This document shows, in pieces, positions 18,316-24,962 of a DNA stretch of 26,351 bases. The position numbers and the translations under genes were made by a program. The notes below the pieces were generated by a model, which saw only the letters and a list, made by a program, of their open reading frames with translations, did not search any database and was not told the DNA's origin. Position 1 is the stretch's first letter. The number at the start of each line of letters is the position of its first letter. The stretch is from a virus. Location of the stretch: IMG/VR virus record IMGVR_UViG_3300020109_000117, positions 1 to 26,351 of that record; one strand, given 5' to 3'.

Positions 18316-20790
18316 ATGTCAGTTCAGTCAAGAGTCAATTGGTTGGGTGGTCAACGCATTGATCTTCCTGATTTGTTAGCAATTGATTCATATGTTGTCA
18401 ACGACATCCGCAATTTGCTTATGTCTCTCACCGGCGGCTCTTCGTTCGTTGTCAGTGGATTGGAAATAACTGAATGGGCTGGCCTGACGGTAAGCGTAAA
18501 GGTTTCGGATTGTTTAGTTTTTTGTCCCGGCAATTCAATTGCACCTTTTTATAAAGGTCTTCCGGGGGACTCAAACCTTTCTATTTCTCTTCAGTCTAAC
18601 TCAGAAATATTTTTAGAACTTGTTTTAGAAACCTCGACTAGCGGCTCAGTTTCAAAGGGTTTTTGGGATTCTTTGGCAATTACGCCCGATTCTGCAGCGG
18701 GATCAGAATATGTAGAAACCGTTGACGCTCAGAAAATTATAATTCCAAAATTAGTTCAAAGATTTGGCGGGTTTACGCCAAACTCTATTAAAATTGCAAA
18801 AATTAAGACAGGCGCTTCCGACGTTACCGAGGTTGTAGATTCAAGAGAGTTGTTTTTTAGGCTAGGATCAGGGGGTTCTGTTCCTAATCCTTCATATTCT
18901 TTTCCTTGGGACTCGACTTCGAGACAGGAGTCGCCTCAAAAATCGGATATCGCTTCTCGGCTGGCATCCACAGATCCCGCCTCGATTTACTACTCAAACA
19001 CAACCGACGGGACCGTACTCAACGATAAGGGTTTAAAGACTTTTAAAGATTGGCTGAACGCAACCATGTCGGTTTTGCGTGAAATTAAGGGTACTCCGAC
19101 TTGGTATCAAGATGCTGCAAGTTCCGTTGGTTTTCCTTTAAATTTATCTCTTTTGTCTTTGTTTCTTGATTCTACCGCTGGTCATTCTATTTTGGCTATT
19201 CCTTCGGCCACTGTTTTTTGGGGCTCTACGACGGGGGCTTTGGGAAACAAACTACACAGCGACGGTACATCTACAATTCAGTGGCAGGCCAACTATGGAT
19301 ACACTCTTAAGTGGCAGCTCGGCGGAACCTACTCCTCTAATCGCATTTATGATAATGTTAATTTCATGTCGCCAGAAATCGACGAGGGCGATGCTCTTTA
19401 TTTGGCTTTACAGAGAAATGTTCGATTGACAGAAACGCCCGTTTTGTGGCGCCCAACCGTTTCCCCTGGCGGCGGACTGGATGCTGAAAAATCCGTTGAA
19501 GGAAATGGATTGTTTATTGGCGTTGCGATTGGCGACTATATTAAAAAAGAATCCGAAGGGATTCTTGCGTATTACAGAGTTACAAAATTGTATGACGGTT
19601 TGACGGTTGTAACCGCAGAAGGCTCTGTAGCGGGTCTTTCCGTCAGAGCCGTAGAAGTCGACCGAACTATCAATTCACAATCTACCGAGCAATACAGGTA
19701 TTTTAGATCTAGGTATTCTAATATTGATTTATATGTTCGCGGCTCGGGCGATGTTCCACCCAATGATGTAGATTGGTATTGGCTTGGAAGAAGAACTGGT
19801 TCTAGTTTTTATTTTAGGGATTATGGCAATCTTTCTCAAGGGGAAGAAATAGAAATTGTTGATCCCGGAGCTACAGACGAAAGTCAAAATGATTTTGGAG
19901 TAGAGCCTATTTTGGCGCTACATCCGGACGTTGCCTACAAACTAAACACTCTCGGATTCGCTCCAAATCCGGATATGTCTGTTCCTGCAGATGGATTGGT
20001 TTTAACTTTTTATAAACGAAAAACAAACAACAGGGTTAATTCTGATTCTACTCAAAATCCGACGATTTTTTCTTATGAACTAAACACCGCTATTACCTTA
20101 AATGCGAATCAAGAGCTTTGGGTAAAGATTTCAGATTTGTATTCTGCCGCTCCGTATTCTTTGGCCGCCGGTGATGTAACAGACGTTACAACAACAAACG
20201 TCTATCAAGTCAGAGATGCTACGGACTCTCCTTTAAGAAACTATGACAACCGTCAAGTATTTATGCTTGCCAAGCAAATAACTATCGGCTCGGCCTCATA
20301 TGTTGTTTTCTTTGACGGAACCGTCGTGGGGGCTAAAGGCCGAGCTACTCCACAAAGACTCCAGGTAGAAAATGTTTGGATTCATGACACTGAAGTCGAC
20401 GTGACAACAACTGTAACTCCTGCTCGTCTATTTGAAAACGCAAACGCAATCAAAATTGGTCAGGCCAATAGCGTTATTCGTATTGAGGGTGCTCAGTCTG
20501 TAAAAAGAGCAAATGTTTCAGGAACTTATTCTGTTTTATCCACAGATCACATTCTTTCTGTTGACACCTCTTCCGCAGCTGCTACGATTACTTTACCGGT
20601 AATTAGCGCAGTCGGGGATGGTCATACAGTAATCGTAAAAGATAAGTCAAACAATTCTTATACCAATACGATTACTCTTACACCTAGCGGCGGAAATACG
20701 GTAGACGGTCAGTCTTCTTTTGTAATTCAGTCAGATGGAGCGGCTTTCGTGCTTGTTGCAAATGCAGCCGGAGACTGGGAACTTATGTAA
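18316..20790 (+). CDS. tail fibre or fibre-attachment protein
   Basis: An 824-residue protein at the end of the structural block. The N-terminal 200 residues (VNWLGGQRIDLPDLLAIDSY, GLTVSVKVSDCLVF, SEIFLELVLETS) resemble baseplate-attachment parts of fibres that begin by describing a coordinate-independent plug. The last 100 residues (about 726-824) have the common C-terminal fibre pattern: GTYSVLSTDHILSVDTSSAA, ITLPVISAVGDGHTVIVKD, ITLTPSGGNTVDGQSS and a final FVLVANAAGDWELM. This module is found in many fibres and tail-associated proteins and is usually trimeric. The middle is beta-rich with Gly/Ser turns. AGAGGAG lies just before the ATG. Host-range determination is inferred from the fold, not shown. 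No chaperone domain or endosialidase-like site is apparent. Confidence 0.7.
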   Translation: MSVQSRVNWLGGQRIDLPDLLAIDSYVVNDIRNLLMSLTGGSSFVVSGLEITEWAGLTVSVKVSDCLVFCPGNSIAPFYKGLPGDSNLSISLQSNSEIFLELVLETSTSGSVSKGFWDSLAITPDSAAGSEYVETVDAQKIIIPKLVQRFGGFTPNSIKIAKIKTGASDVTEVVDSRELFFRLGSGGSVPNPSYSFPWDSTSRQESPQKSDIASRLASTDPASIYYSNTTDGTVLNDKGLKTFKDWLNATMSVLREIKGTPTWYQDAASSVGFPLNLSLLSLFLDSTAGHSILAIPSATVFWGSTTGALGNKLHSDGTSTIQWQANYGYTLKWQLGGTYSSNRIYDNVNFMSPEIDEGDALYLALQRNVRLTETPVLWRPTVSPGGGLDAEKSVEGNGLFIGVAIGDYIKKESEGILAYYRVTKLYDGLTVVTAEGSVAGLSVRAVEVDRTINSQSTEQYRYFRSRYSNIDLYVRGSGDVPPNDVDWYWLGRRTGSSFYFRDYGNLSQGEEIEIVDPGATDESQNDFGVEPILALHPDVAYKLNTLGFAPNPDMSVPADGLVLTFYKRKTNNRVNSDSTQNPTIFSYELNTAITLNANQELWVKISDLYSAAPYSLAAGDVTDVTTTNVYQVRDATDSPLRNYDNRQVFMLAKQITIGSASYVVFFDGTVVGAKGRATPQRLQVENVWIHDTEVDVTTTVTPARLFENANAIKIGQANSVIRIEGAQSVKRANVSGTYSVLSTDHILSVDTSSAAATITLPVISAVGDGHTVIVKDKSNNSYTNTITLTPSGGNTVDGQSSFVIQSDGAAFVLVANAAGDWELM

Positions 20791-20802
20791 GGAGTTATTT
20801 TT

Positions 20803-21219
20803 ATGAACAATGTTATTGACTTAAATAAAAAAATTAGACAAAAGACACTTGCATCAATTATTCGCCGAGAAACTCTCGGCGTAGACCTTACTCAAAATCA
20901 AATCTACAAGTTGCGAGTCGGCACATCATTATGGTTTGACGCAGATGATGCTATAGTCGTTGTTCAAAAGAACGGAGACGACTTTAAAGTATTATTATGT
21001 CCTGTCAACAGAGACTTGCTCGAAGGAAAGTGGGAAAACTTTGGTTTGTTGAGTTGGCTTTGGCTCCGCCACATCAAGCTCAAGAGAGTCGGCAAGCACA
21101 GGGCATCTTCAGATGAGTTCAAAGTGCTACTTCAAAGGACTACCGGAGTTGACGCAGACATTGAGTTTGTGAGAACATTGCCTCAACTACCGGAAATCAA
21201 TCCGGCTTATTCGATGTGA
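20803..21219 (+). CDS. hypothetical protein, 138 residues
   Basis: Begins with ATG at 20803 after an AAGGAG that overlaps the preceding stop. The N-terminus (LNKKIRQKTLASIIRRE) is a basic helix, followed by short strands (YKLRVGTSLWFDADDAIVVV, FKVLLCPVNRDLL) and an aromatic stretch (WLWLRHIKLKRV). No signal peptide, membrane segment or recognisable motif. Its stop and the next start are four bases apart, so the pair is probably co-transcribed with the fibre gene. It could be a small structural or assembly protein; function unknown. Confidence 0.7.
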   Translation: MNNVIDLNKKIRQKTLASIIRRETLGVDLTQNQIYKLRVGTSLWFDADDAIVVVQKNGDDFKVLLCPVNRDLLEGKWENFGLLSWLWLRHIKLKRVGKHRASSDEFKVLLQRTTGVDADIEFVRTLPQLPEINPAYSM

Positions 21220-21223
21220 GATT

Positions 21224-21904
21224 ATGGCCAAGGTGACCGAACAACAACTAGCTCAGCAGAAACTCTTGAAAGAACTACAAGAGTCATACGAGCGTGATTA
21301 TGCTTGGCTAAACGACGAAGAGCGCAACATTGCTGAGAGAGCGCTCGCTGCCCAAAAGACGTTGGTTGTTAGTCCTTCTCAAGAAGCCGCCTTGTTTGGC
21401 GTGTACGCGATGGGCAGAACTTGTGTTCAGATTGCTAGGCAGTCAGGTCATCTTCCTGAGACTATTGTATTGAGTATGCTTCGGTACAACTGGTGCCTTA
21501 GAATGCAGATGGCCAATCAACAAGCCGATGGCAGCGTCTTGGAAGTCTTTGGTAAAGAGGCTATCGACACAATCTTTACTATGACTAAGATTGCTATTGA
21601 GAATGACTTGAAAAAAGTCTTAGCTGGCGAGATGGCGGCGGGCGACTCTGGCTTTGTTCCTAAGAACATAAAAGAGATGAAAGACTTTCTAGGAATTGTT
21701 GGAGAAGTTCATAAGATTGATGCCTTCATGCGTCTCGGAGCCAAGCAGCCTTTGGTCAATGTCAGCAACCAGACGTTGACTCTTAATGGCGGCCAATCTC
21801 AAACGCAGACTCAAGTCACAGATGCTCAAACAGTTGAGCTGCTGGAAACATCAGAAAAACGAATTGAAGCTTTAAAAGCATTGGAAGAAGATAGTAAAGA
21901 ATAG
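21224..21904 (+). CDS. hypothetical protein with helix-turn-helix-like segment, possibly terminase small subunit
   Basis: A 226-residue, mainly helical protein. Residues about 60-95 (VYAMGRTCVQIARQSGHLPE, then TIVLSMLRYNWCLR) have the spacing of a helix-turn-helix that begins 'G-x-t-x-x-x-I-A' and ends with a Trp, as in small terminase subunits and Xre-type regulators. Residues about 95-175 are amphipathic helices suitable for oligomerisation, and the C-terminal 50 residues are Gln/Thr-rich and then acidic. Length is in the usual range for terminase small subunits (about 120-230). Against this, no terminase large subunit follows. A DNA-binding regulator or a tail assembly factor remains possible. 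Confidence 0.45.
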   Translation: MAKVTEQQLAQQKLLKELQESYERDYAWLNDEERNIAERALAAQKTLVVSPSQEAALFGVYAMGRTCVQIARQSGHLPETIVLSMLRYNWCLRMQMANQQADGSVLEVFGKEAIDTIFTMTKIAIENDLKKVLAGEMAAGDSGFVPKNIKEMKDFLGIVGEVHKIDAFMRLGAKQPLVNVSNQTLTLNGGQSQTQTQVTDAQTVELLETSEKRIEALKALEEDSKE

Positions 21905-21917
21905 TTAGGAGAATTTT

Positions 21918-22178
21918 ATGTTTAAGTATTTAATTTTGTTTGTTTTGATTGCTTGTCAGTCTACTCCTGCCCCACAGCCACAGCCGTCTCCAGCAGAAAT
22001 GGCATGTGCGACCGTTTATGACCCTCATATTTGTCTTATTACTATTGACAGTACGACGTTTGCAGGGCATGGTCAAAACAGGTGCCAAGCTCTCAGAAAG
22101 CTTCGTGCCACACTAACTGAGCGCGGCCACAACCCGCTAATCGCTCAAAGAGCCGAGTGTGGCAGAGTTTTTGAGTAG
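21918..22178 (+). CDS. small cysteine-containing lipoprotein
   Basis: An 86-residue lipoprotein. The signal peptide is only 12 residues (MFKYLILFVLIA) before the lipobox cysteine at 13; Gln at +2 suggests outer-membrane sorting in a Gram-negative cell. A Pro/Gln-rich linker (STPAPQPQPSP) is followed by a short domain with four more cysteines (ACATVYDPHICLI, NRCQALRKL, AECGRVFE), likely paired as disulfides in the periplasm. TAGGAG precedes the ATG by about seven bases. The first 14 bases of the gene are identical to those of the lipoprotein gene at 23338, which suggests shared ancestry of the leader. Phage lipoproteins often act in superinfection exclusion or lysis, but nothing specific supports either here. 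Confidence 0.75.
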   Translation: MFKYLILFVLIACQSTPAPQPQPSPAEMACATVYDPHICLITIDSTTFAGHGQNRCQALRKLRATLTERGHNPLIAQRAECGRVFE

Positions 22179-22191
22179 TCAGGAGATTCTT

Positions 22192-23046
22192 ATGAACAAC
22201 GAAACTCAAGAAGAACAAAAACAAGAATGCTTTAGCAAAAGAACTGGCTACAAAATGGCCGACAGGCAAGTTGGCTATCGAGGCAAAAAGTTTGAAAAGA
22301 AATGCTTTCAGAGGCAACTAAGAGAAAAATACGAATCCAATGAAGTTATACCCCTAGGGGACATAGAGATAAAAGAAATCCCATTTAAAGAGGCTCAAGA
22401 TTTTATCTTGAAGTATGAGTGGCTTGGCACGATGGGTACGACAAAATTTTCAATAGGAATTTTTTGCAAAAATATACTATGTGGCGTTGCATGTTTTGGC
22501 CTTACGGCGGGAACAGCTTCTCTATCAGAGCCATTTGGAGAAGAGTATAAAAACAAAGGAATTGTTTTGGTTAGGGGTGCGTGCGCAAGTAATGCTCATC
22601 AGCACTGCGGAAGCTATCTAATTGGCAAATGCAAAAAGATATTAGAAGAAAAAGGATATCTTTTTTGTATAGCGTATTCAGACCCAGAGGCTGGAGAAAT
22701 AGGCACGATATATCAGGCAACTAATTGGAATTTTTACGGTTTCACAAGCAAAGTAAACTACCTTGTCAGACCCGACGGAAAAAGAGTAGACCCAAAAATT
22801 ATTCATAAGTATTCAAAAAAACACAAAATATCATACTCAGAGCAAAAAGAACTCTTTTTAAAAGAGGGTTATTACTTTGAAAAAGGTAATAAAAAAATGA
22901 AATACCTTATGTATTTTGGTAACAAAAGAGAAGTTAAACAAATGCTTAAGCATAAAAAAGTCAAATTTTATCAATACTTAAAAAGAGAGCATTTTGAAAC
23001 CTTAGATTTAATATACGAAACTAGCCTCGTTGAAAAAAACACCTAA
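22192..23046 (+). CDS. Mom-like GNAT-fold acyltransferase (putative DNA modification)
   Basis: A 284-residue protein with features of the phage Mom family, GNAT-like enzymes that in phage Mu modify adenine to protect phage DNA from restriction. The region 124-145 (IVLVRGACASNAHQHCGSYL) corresponds to the 'R-x-x-x-x-x-N-x-x-S' acyl-CoA-side element, and 161-179 (AYSDPEAGEIGTIYQATNW, followed by FYGF) is the conserved 'D-x-x-x-G-x-x-G-x-x-Y-Q-A-x-n-w' block. The N-terminal 45 residues are very basic and the last 75 are Lys-rich, suited to DNA contact. I chose ATG 22192, preceded by AGGAG (22181-22185), over the GTG at 22159 inside the previous gene. The gene is visibly AT-richer than its neighbours (14 of 60 bases G or C in 22801-22860) with many AAA, AGA and ATA codons, which suggests recent transfer. 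Substrate and modification are inferred. Confidence 0.6.
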   Translation: MNNETQEEQKQECFSKRTGYKMADRQVGYRGKKFEKKCFQRQLREKYESNEVIPLGDIEIKEIPFKEAQDFILKYEWLGTMGTTKFSIGIFCKNILCGVACFGLTAGTASLSEPFGEEYKNKGIVLVRGACASNAHQHCGSYLIGKCKKILEEKGYLFCIAYSDPEAGEIGTIYQATNWNFYGFTSKVNYLVRPDGKRVDPKIIHKYSKKHKISYSEQKELFLKEGYYFEKGNKKMKYLMYFGNKREVKQMLKHKKVKFYQYLKREHFETLDLIYETSLVEKNT

Positions 23047-23054
23047 AGGTTTTT

Positions 23055-23096
23055 GTTGACCCTCCGATAAGACTTATGTAAGTCAACTACGGGAGG
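23055..23096 (+). promoter_or_regulatory. structured leader overlapping a ribosome binding site
   Basis: The 56-base gap upstream of the gene at 23103 contains GTTGAC (23055-23060) complementary to GTCAAC (23082-23087), GACTTA (23071-23076) complementary to TAAGTC (23079-23084), and CCTCC (23061-23065) complementary to GGAGG of the ribosome binding site (23092-23096). The pairings are partly exclusive, or the first and third would form a pseudoknot. The string also contains TTGACC, but no -10 box lies at the right distance. Confidence 0.35.
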
Positions 23097-23102
23097 TGCT
23101 GC

Positions 23103-23324
23103 ATGTACACAGTTCTTATTGAGTCTGATGTTGCTCCAATGACCATGCCTAACTGGACAATTGACCAATCCTTTGAGGCTGAGTTTGACACACTAGGCGA
23201 AGCGGAGTCCTACGTGCGCTCATTGGAGCGTTGGTCCGCAGCAGATGCTCATGATGAGCTATGGGCTTGGCACGGTCCACAATTTAGAATCTTTTCAGAA
23301 GAGGCAGGAGACTTTTGTGATTAA
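23103..23324 (+). CDS. hypothetical protein, 73 residues
   Basis: Small acidic protein with several tryptophans (MPNWTIDQSFEAEFDTLGEA, ERWSAADAHDELWAWHGPQF) and no signal peptide or membrane segment. The pattern of short strand, helix (GEAESYVRSLERW) and strand (QFRIFSEEAG) suggests a compact alpha/beta domain of the small phage accessory type. A strong GGGAGG lies seven bases before the ATG, within a structured leader. Ends 13 bases before the next lipoprotein gene. Function unknown. Confidence 0.7.
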   Translation: MYTVLIESDVAPMTMPNWTIDQSFEAEFDTLGEAESYVRSLERWSAADAHDELWAWHGPQFRIFSEEAGDFCD

Positions 23325-23337
23325 AAGGGGATTGATT

Positions 23338-23700
23338 ATGTTTAAGTATTTGAGTTTATTTGTGTTTTTGGTTGGTTGTGGCGCTCCGCAAACTCCAGAC
23401 GAAGTCAAAGCAGACAACTTCTTGCAAGAGTTTGTGGGCGACTGTAAAAAAGTCCATGGAGACAGGTGCGATGTTCCCATGACAGTTCACAGCCTTAGCG
23501 AGTCTGCCGACGAGCAGACTTGTTGGACAGAAGACGGTAATCCTATTAGGTCTGTGGTGCTTCATAGGGAGGCGGTGACCCGAGGCAACAGGGCGGCTGT
23601 CTACCAAGAGTTGTTTTATTGCAGCCTGAATTTAAGCACGCTTCAGAGTGACCTGTTGAGTTTAGAAGAGTTTGCCAAGGCTATTGGTCTAAGTAAATAA
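23338..23700 (+). CDS. small lipoprotein with four paired-type cysteines
   Basis: A 120-residue lipoprotein. The short leader MFKYLSLFVFLVG precedes the lipobox cysteine at 14, followed by Gly-Ala-Pro. The mature part holds four cysteines (GDCKKVHGDRCD, QTCWTEDG, LFYCSLNL) that could form two disulfides, and ends in a helix (SLEEFAKAIGLSK). I chose ATG 23338, backed by an AAGGGG eight bases upstream, over an earlier in-frame start at 23245 that would bury the leader inside the protein and overlap the previous gene. Its first 14 bases equal those of the gene at 21918. Function unknown; location at the envelope follows from the lipobox. Confidence 0.75.
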   Translation: MFKYLSLFVFLVGCGAPQTPDEVKADNFLQEFVGDCKKVHGDRCDVPMTVHSLSESADEQTCWTEDGNPIRSVVLHREAVTRGNRAAVYQELFYCSLNLSTLQSDLLSLEEFAKAIGLSK

Positions 23701-23701
23701 T

Positions 23702-23751
23702 CTATAATAAGGATTTGGTTTATTATAGTCTACGCTCGTAGCCTATAATAA
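23702..23751 (+). repeat. three alternating CTATAATAA copies forming exclusive hairpins
   Basis: CTATAATAA at 23702-23710, its reverse complement at 23720-23728, and CTATAATAA again at 23743-23751. The first two can pair across a nine-base loop. The last two are the outer arms of a 32-base near-palindrome (23720-23751) with inner arms CTACG/CGTAG around CT and one mismatched pair. Only one hairpin can form at a time. It starts two bases after the stop at 23698-23700. No T-run follows, so a simple intrinsic terminator is unlikely; TATAAT is the sigma-70 -10 sequence but no -35 box is properly spaced. Confidence 0.7.
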
Positions 23752-23755
23752 GCTC

Positions 23756-24086
23756 ATGGACAAAGTTTTACAAAAATGAAGTTTAGATGACGTGCAGATG
23801 AAATCTATTGACCATTTTAGTGTTGGTTGGTCAATAGAAGTCATTAGAATGGCCAATAGGCGGTCAATAGAAAATGATTGGCCAGTTGAGCAGGTGTTGT
23901 ATGCTTGTTTGAGGTGGGACTTGTGAGTTACCGAGAAATACTTTGCTTCATGACTCGGAAGAACAGGCCATCCAGTTTCTTGATACACCGACTCATGTTT
24001 TGTTTGACAAGACCCCTAATGAGCATATAAAAGATGGTTACGGCCAGACGGTCATCGAGTGGCTGAATGAGTTGGTCGGACGTTAA
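23756..24086 (+). pseudogene. broken frame ending in an Xre/MbcA/ParS-type antitoxin C-terminal domain
   Basis: From ATG 23756 the frame reads MDKVLQK, TGA at 23777, then 48 codons including WSIEVIRMANRRSIENDWP, TGA at 23924, then VTEKYFAS. After a shift of one frame near 23950 it continues DSEEQAIQFLDTP, THVLFDKTPNEH, GYGQTVIEWLNELVGR and stops at 24084-24086. The final part fits the toxin-binding domain of Xre/MbcA/ParS antitoxins (DUF2384): 'A-x-x-F/W-L-x-T-P', 'L-x-x-x-T-P-x-E', 'G-x-x-x-V-x-x-x-L-x-x-L-x-x-R'. No ribosome binding site precedes any of the pieces and no toxin gene is adjacent. The simplest reading is a decayed gene; a short standalone product from TTG 23943 (47 residues) cannot be excluded. 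The N-terminal part is not recognisable as a helix-turn-helix. Confidence 0.4.
23805..23883 (+). repeat. cluster of five GGYCAATAG-like motifs
   Basis: CTATTGACC at 23805-23813 (reverse), GGTCAATAG at 23829-23837 and 23862-23870, GGCCAATAG at 23851-23859, and GATTGGCC at 23876-23883 (partial, reverse). Centres of the forward copies are 22 and 11 bases apart, about two and one helical turns. Looks like an operator or iteron array, though it overlaps the broken reading frame and some repetition could reflect repeated codons there (WSIE, RSIE). Confidence 0.45.
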
Positions 24087-24115
24087 TAGCATTCTAAAGA
24101 ATATTAATAACATTC
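24084..24115 (+). repeat. short direct repeat and palindrome before the gene at 24131
   Basis: TAATAGCATTC (24084-24094) recurs with one change as TAATAACATTC (24105-24115), 21 bases apart, about two helical turns. Between them ATTCTAAAGAAT (24091-24102) is a perfect 12-base inverted repeat. It lies directly upstream of the gene at 24131 and may be a regulator site; AT-rich composition makes chance agreement possible. Confidence 0.3.
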
Positions 24116-24130
24116 CATGGAGAACAAAAA

Positions 24131-24343
24131 ATGACAGAATCTCAATGGCTTGACGCTCAGAAGGCTTACGACAGAGTTAGGGCATTATTAGTTCAAGATG
24201 GCCAAACAATGGAACAGGCTCAAAAGACTCTTGAGACTCTTGTACTGTTTGTGATGGGAAGTAAACTCAATAAAGAAGAAAGCAACGTCCATTTGGCCAA
24301 GTTTTTAGAGGCTATGTTGAAGGGCGATAAGCCACAGTGTTAA
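24131..24343 (+). CDS. hypothetical helical protein, 70 residues
   Basis: Predicted to be almost entirely helical (QWLDAQKAYDRVRALLVQDG, MEQAQKTLETLVLFVMGSKL, HLAKFLEAMLKGDKPQC). No signal peptide; the hydrophobic stretch LETLVLFVMGS is too short and mixed for a clear membrane span. GGAGA lies upstream of the ATG at a normal distance. First intact gene after the structured region 23701-24130. No family recognised. Confidence 0.65.
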   Translation: MTESQWLDAQKAYDRVRALLVQDGQTMEQAQKTLETLVLFVMGSKLNKEESNVHLAKFLEAMLKGDKPQC

Positions 24344-24385
24344 ATAGTTTGAAATGTTTCTATTTTTTTCTAACTAGGTATTTTT

Positions 24386-24718
24386 ATGAAAAACTTATTT
24401 TTATGTGTGCTATTGGTTGGTTGCGCTTCATCTCCGCAGGTTCCAAATTCTGCTCCGCAGCCAACACCCACCCCCACTCAAGCACCTAAGCGTCAGCCAA
24501 AATATAAGATAGGCGACTGCCTCATGATTGTTGACTTGCCAAACGGAGAGACTAAGTCTCGCCATAGAGTCAGAGTTGAGAAAGTCGGCGTTGACCGTTA
24601 TTACTACAGATGGCTTCTTGACGATGGGCGCTGGGATACAGAACTATCTAGTAATGTAGGCAAATTTGAAGTTTTAGAAAAAATTTCAAAAAAAGTGTTT
24701 GACTGCCCTAAAGGTTAA
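24386..24718 (+). CDS. lipoprotein with Pro-rich linker and SH3/Tudor-like domain
   Basis: A 110-residue lipoprotein: leader MKNLFLCVLLVG, lipobox cysteine at 13 followed by Ala-Ser-Ser, then a Pro/Thr/Gln linker (SAPQPTPTPTQAPKRQPK) and a compact beta-rich domain from about 37. The pattern YKIGDCLMIVDLPNGE, HRVRVEKVGVDRYYYRWL and WDTELSSNVGKFEVLEK is that of a small SH3- or Tudor-like barrel, in which 'y-x-x-G-d' opens the first strand. Two cysteines, at IGDC and VFDC, could pair. Preceded by a T-rich 43-base gap and a weak TAGG binding site. It could bind a cell-wall or envelope partner, but this is inference. Confidence 0.7.
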   Translation: MKNLFLCVLLVGCASSPQVPNSAPQPTPTPTQAPKRQPKYKIGDCLMIVDLPNGETKSRHRVRVEKVGVDRYYYRWLLDDGRWDTELSSNVGKFEVLEKISKKVFDCPKG

Positions 24719-24755
24719 CGCTAGACAGCCGATAAGTATTGTAATGGAGGTGATT

Positions 24756-24953
24756 ATGAAGAACCTAGCAAGCGAAATCAAAAAGGCAGTTAACGCTAAA
24801 TGTGCGCCCAATGGTAGGGCAAATCTTATTGTCCACCTTAAAGACGGACAGCGCATCAAAATAGAAAAAGTAAATGCGGGTGACTTTTACACACCCATGG
24901 TCATTGCTGAGTCTTTTCCAAATGTGGCCAAGGCAGAATTAGAAGTTTATTAA
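24756..24953 (+). CDS. hypothetical protein, 65 residues
   Basis: Starts at ATG 24756 with a strong TGGAGG six bases upstream; the longer in-frame start at 24699 would overlap the previous gene and ignore that site. The protein has a basic N-terminal helix (MKNLASEIKKAVNAKC) and two or three strands (NLIVHLKDGQRIKIEKVNAG, KAELEVY). No export signal. The next coding region begins nine bases after its stop, and the AAGGAGG serving it overlaps this stop. Function unknown. Confidence 0.65.
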   Translation: MKNLASEIKKAVNAKCAPNGRANLIVHLKDGQRIKIEKVNAGDFYTPMVIAESFPNVAKAELEVY

Positions 24954-24962
24954 GGAGGTTTT

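Noticed and set aside
23034-23054. Possible terminator after the Mom-like gene (ACC TAAA GGT followed by T-run)
   Set aside because: The stem has only three G/C-containing pairs with a mismatch next to them and overlaps the stop codon; too weak to call.
23743-23988. 81-codon open frame on the minus strand
   Set aside because: It has a GTG start without a ribosome binding site, opposes all neighbouring genes, and crosses the palindrome and motif cluster; the composition gives no recognisable protein.
23756-24086. Reading TGA as tryptophan to restore the broken frame
   Set aside because: It would join the first two parts, but TGA ends other genes here (for example at 5142, 6011 and 21219) and the frame is also broken near 23950, so recoding does not explain it.
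24386-24718. Outer-membrane spanin (Rz1-like)
   Set aside because: Lipobox and Pro-rich linker fit, but there is no overlapping or adjacent inner-membrane spanin gene and the C-terminal domain is unlike Rz1.
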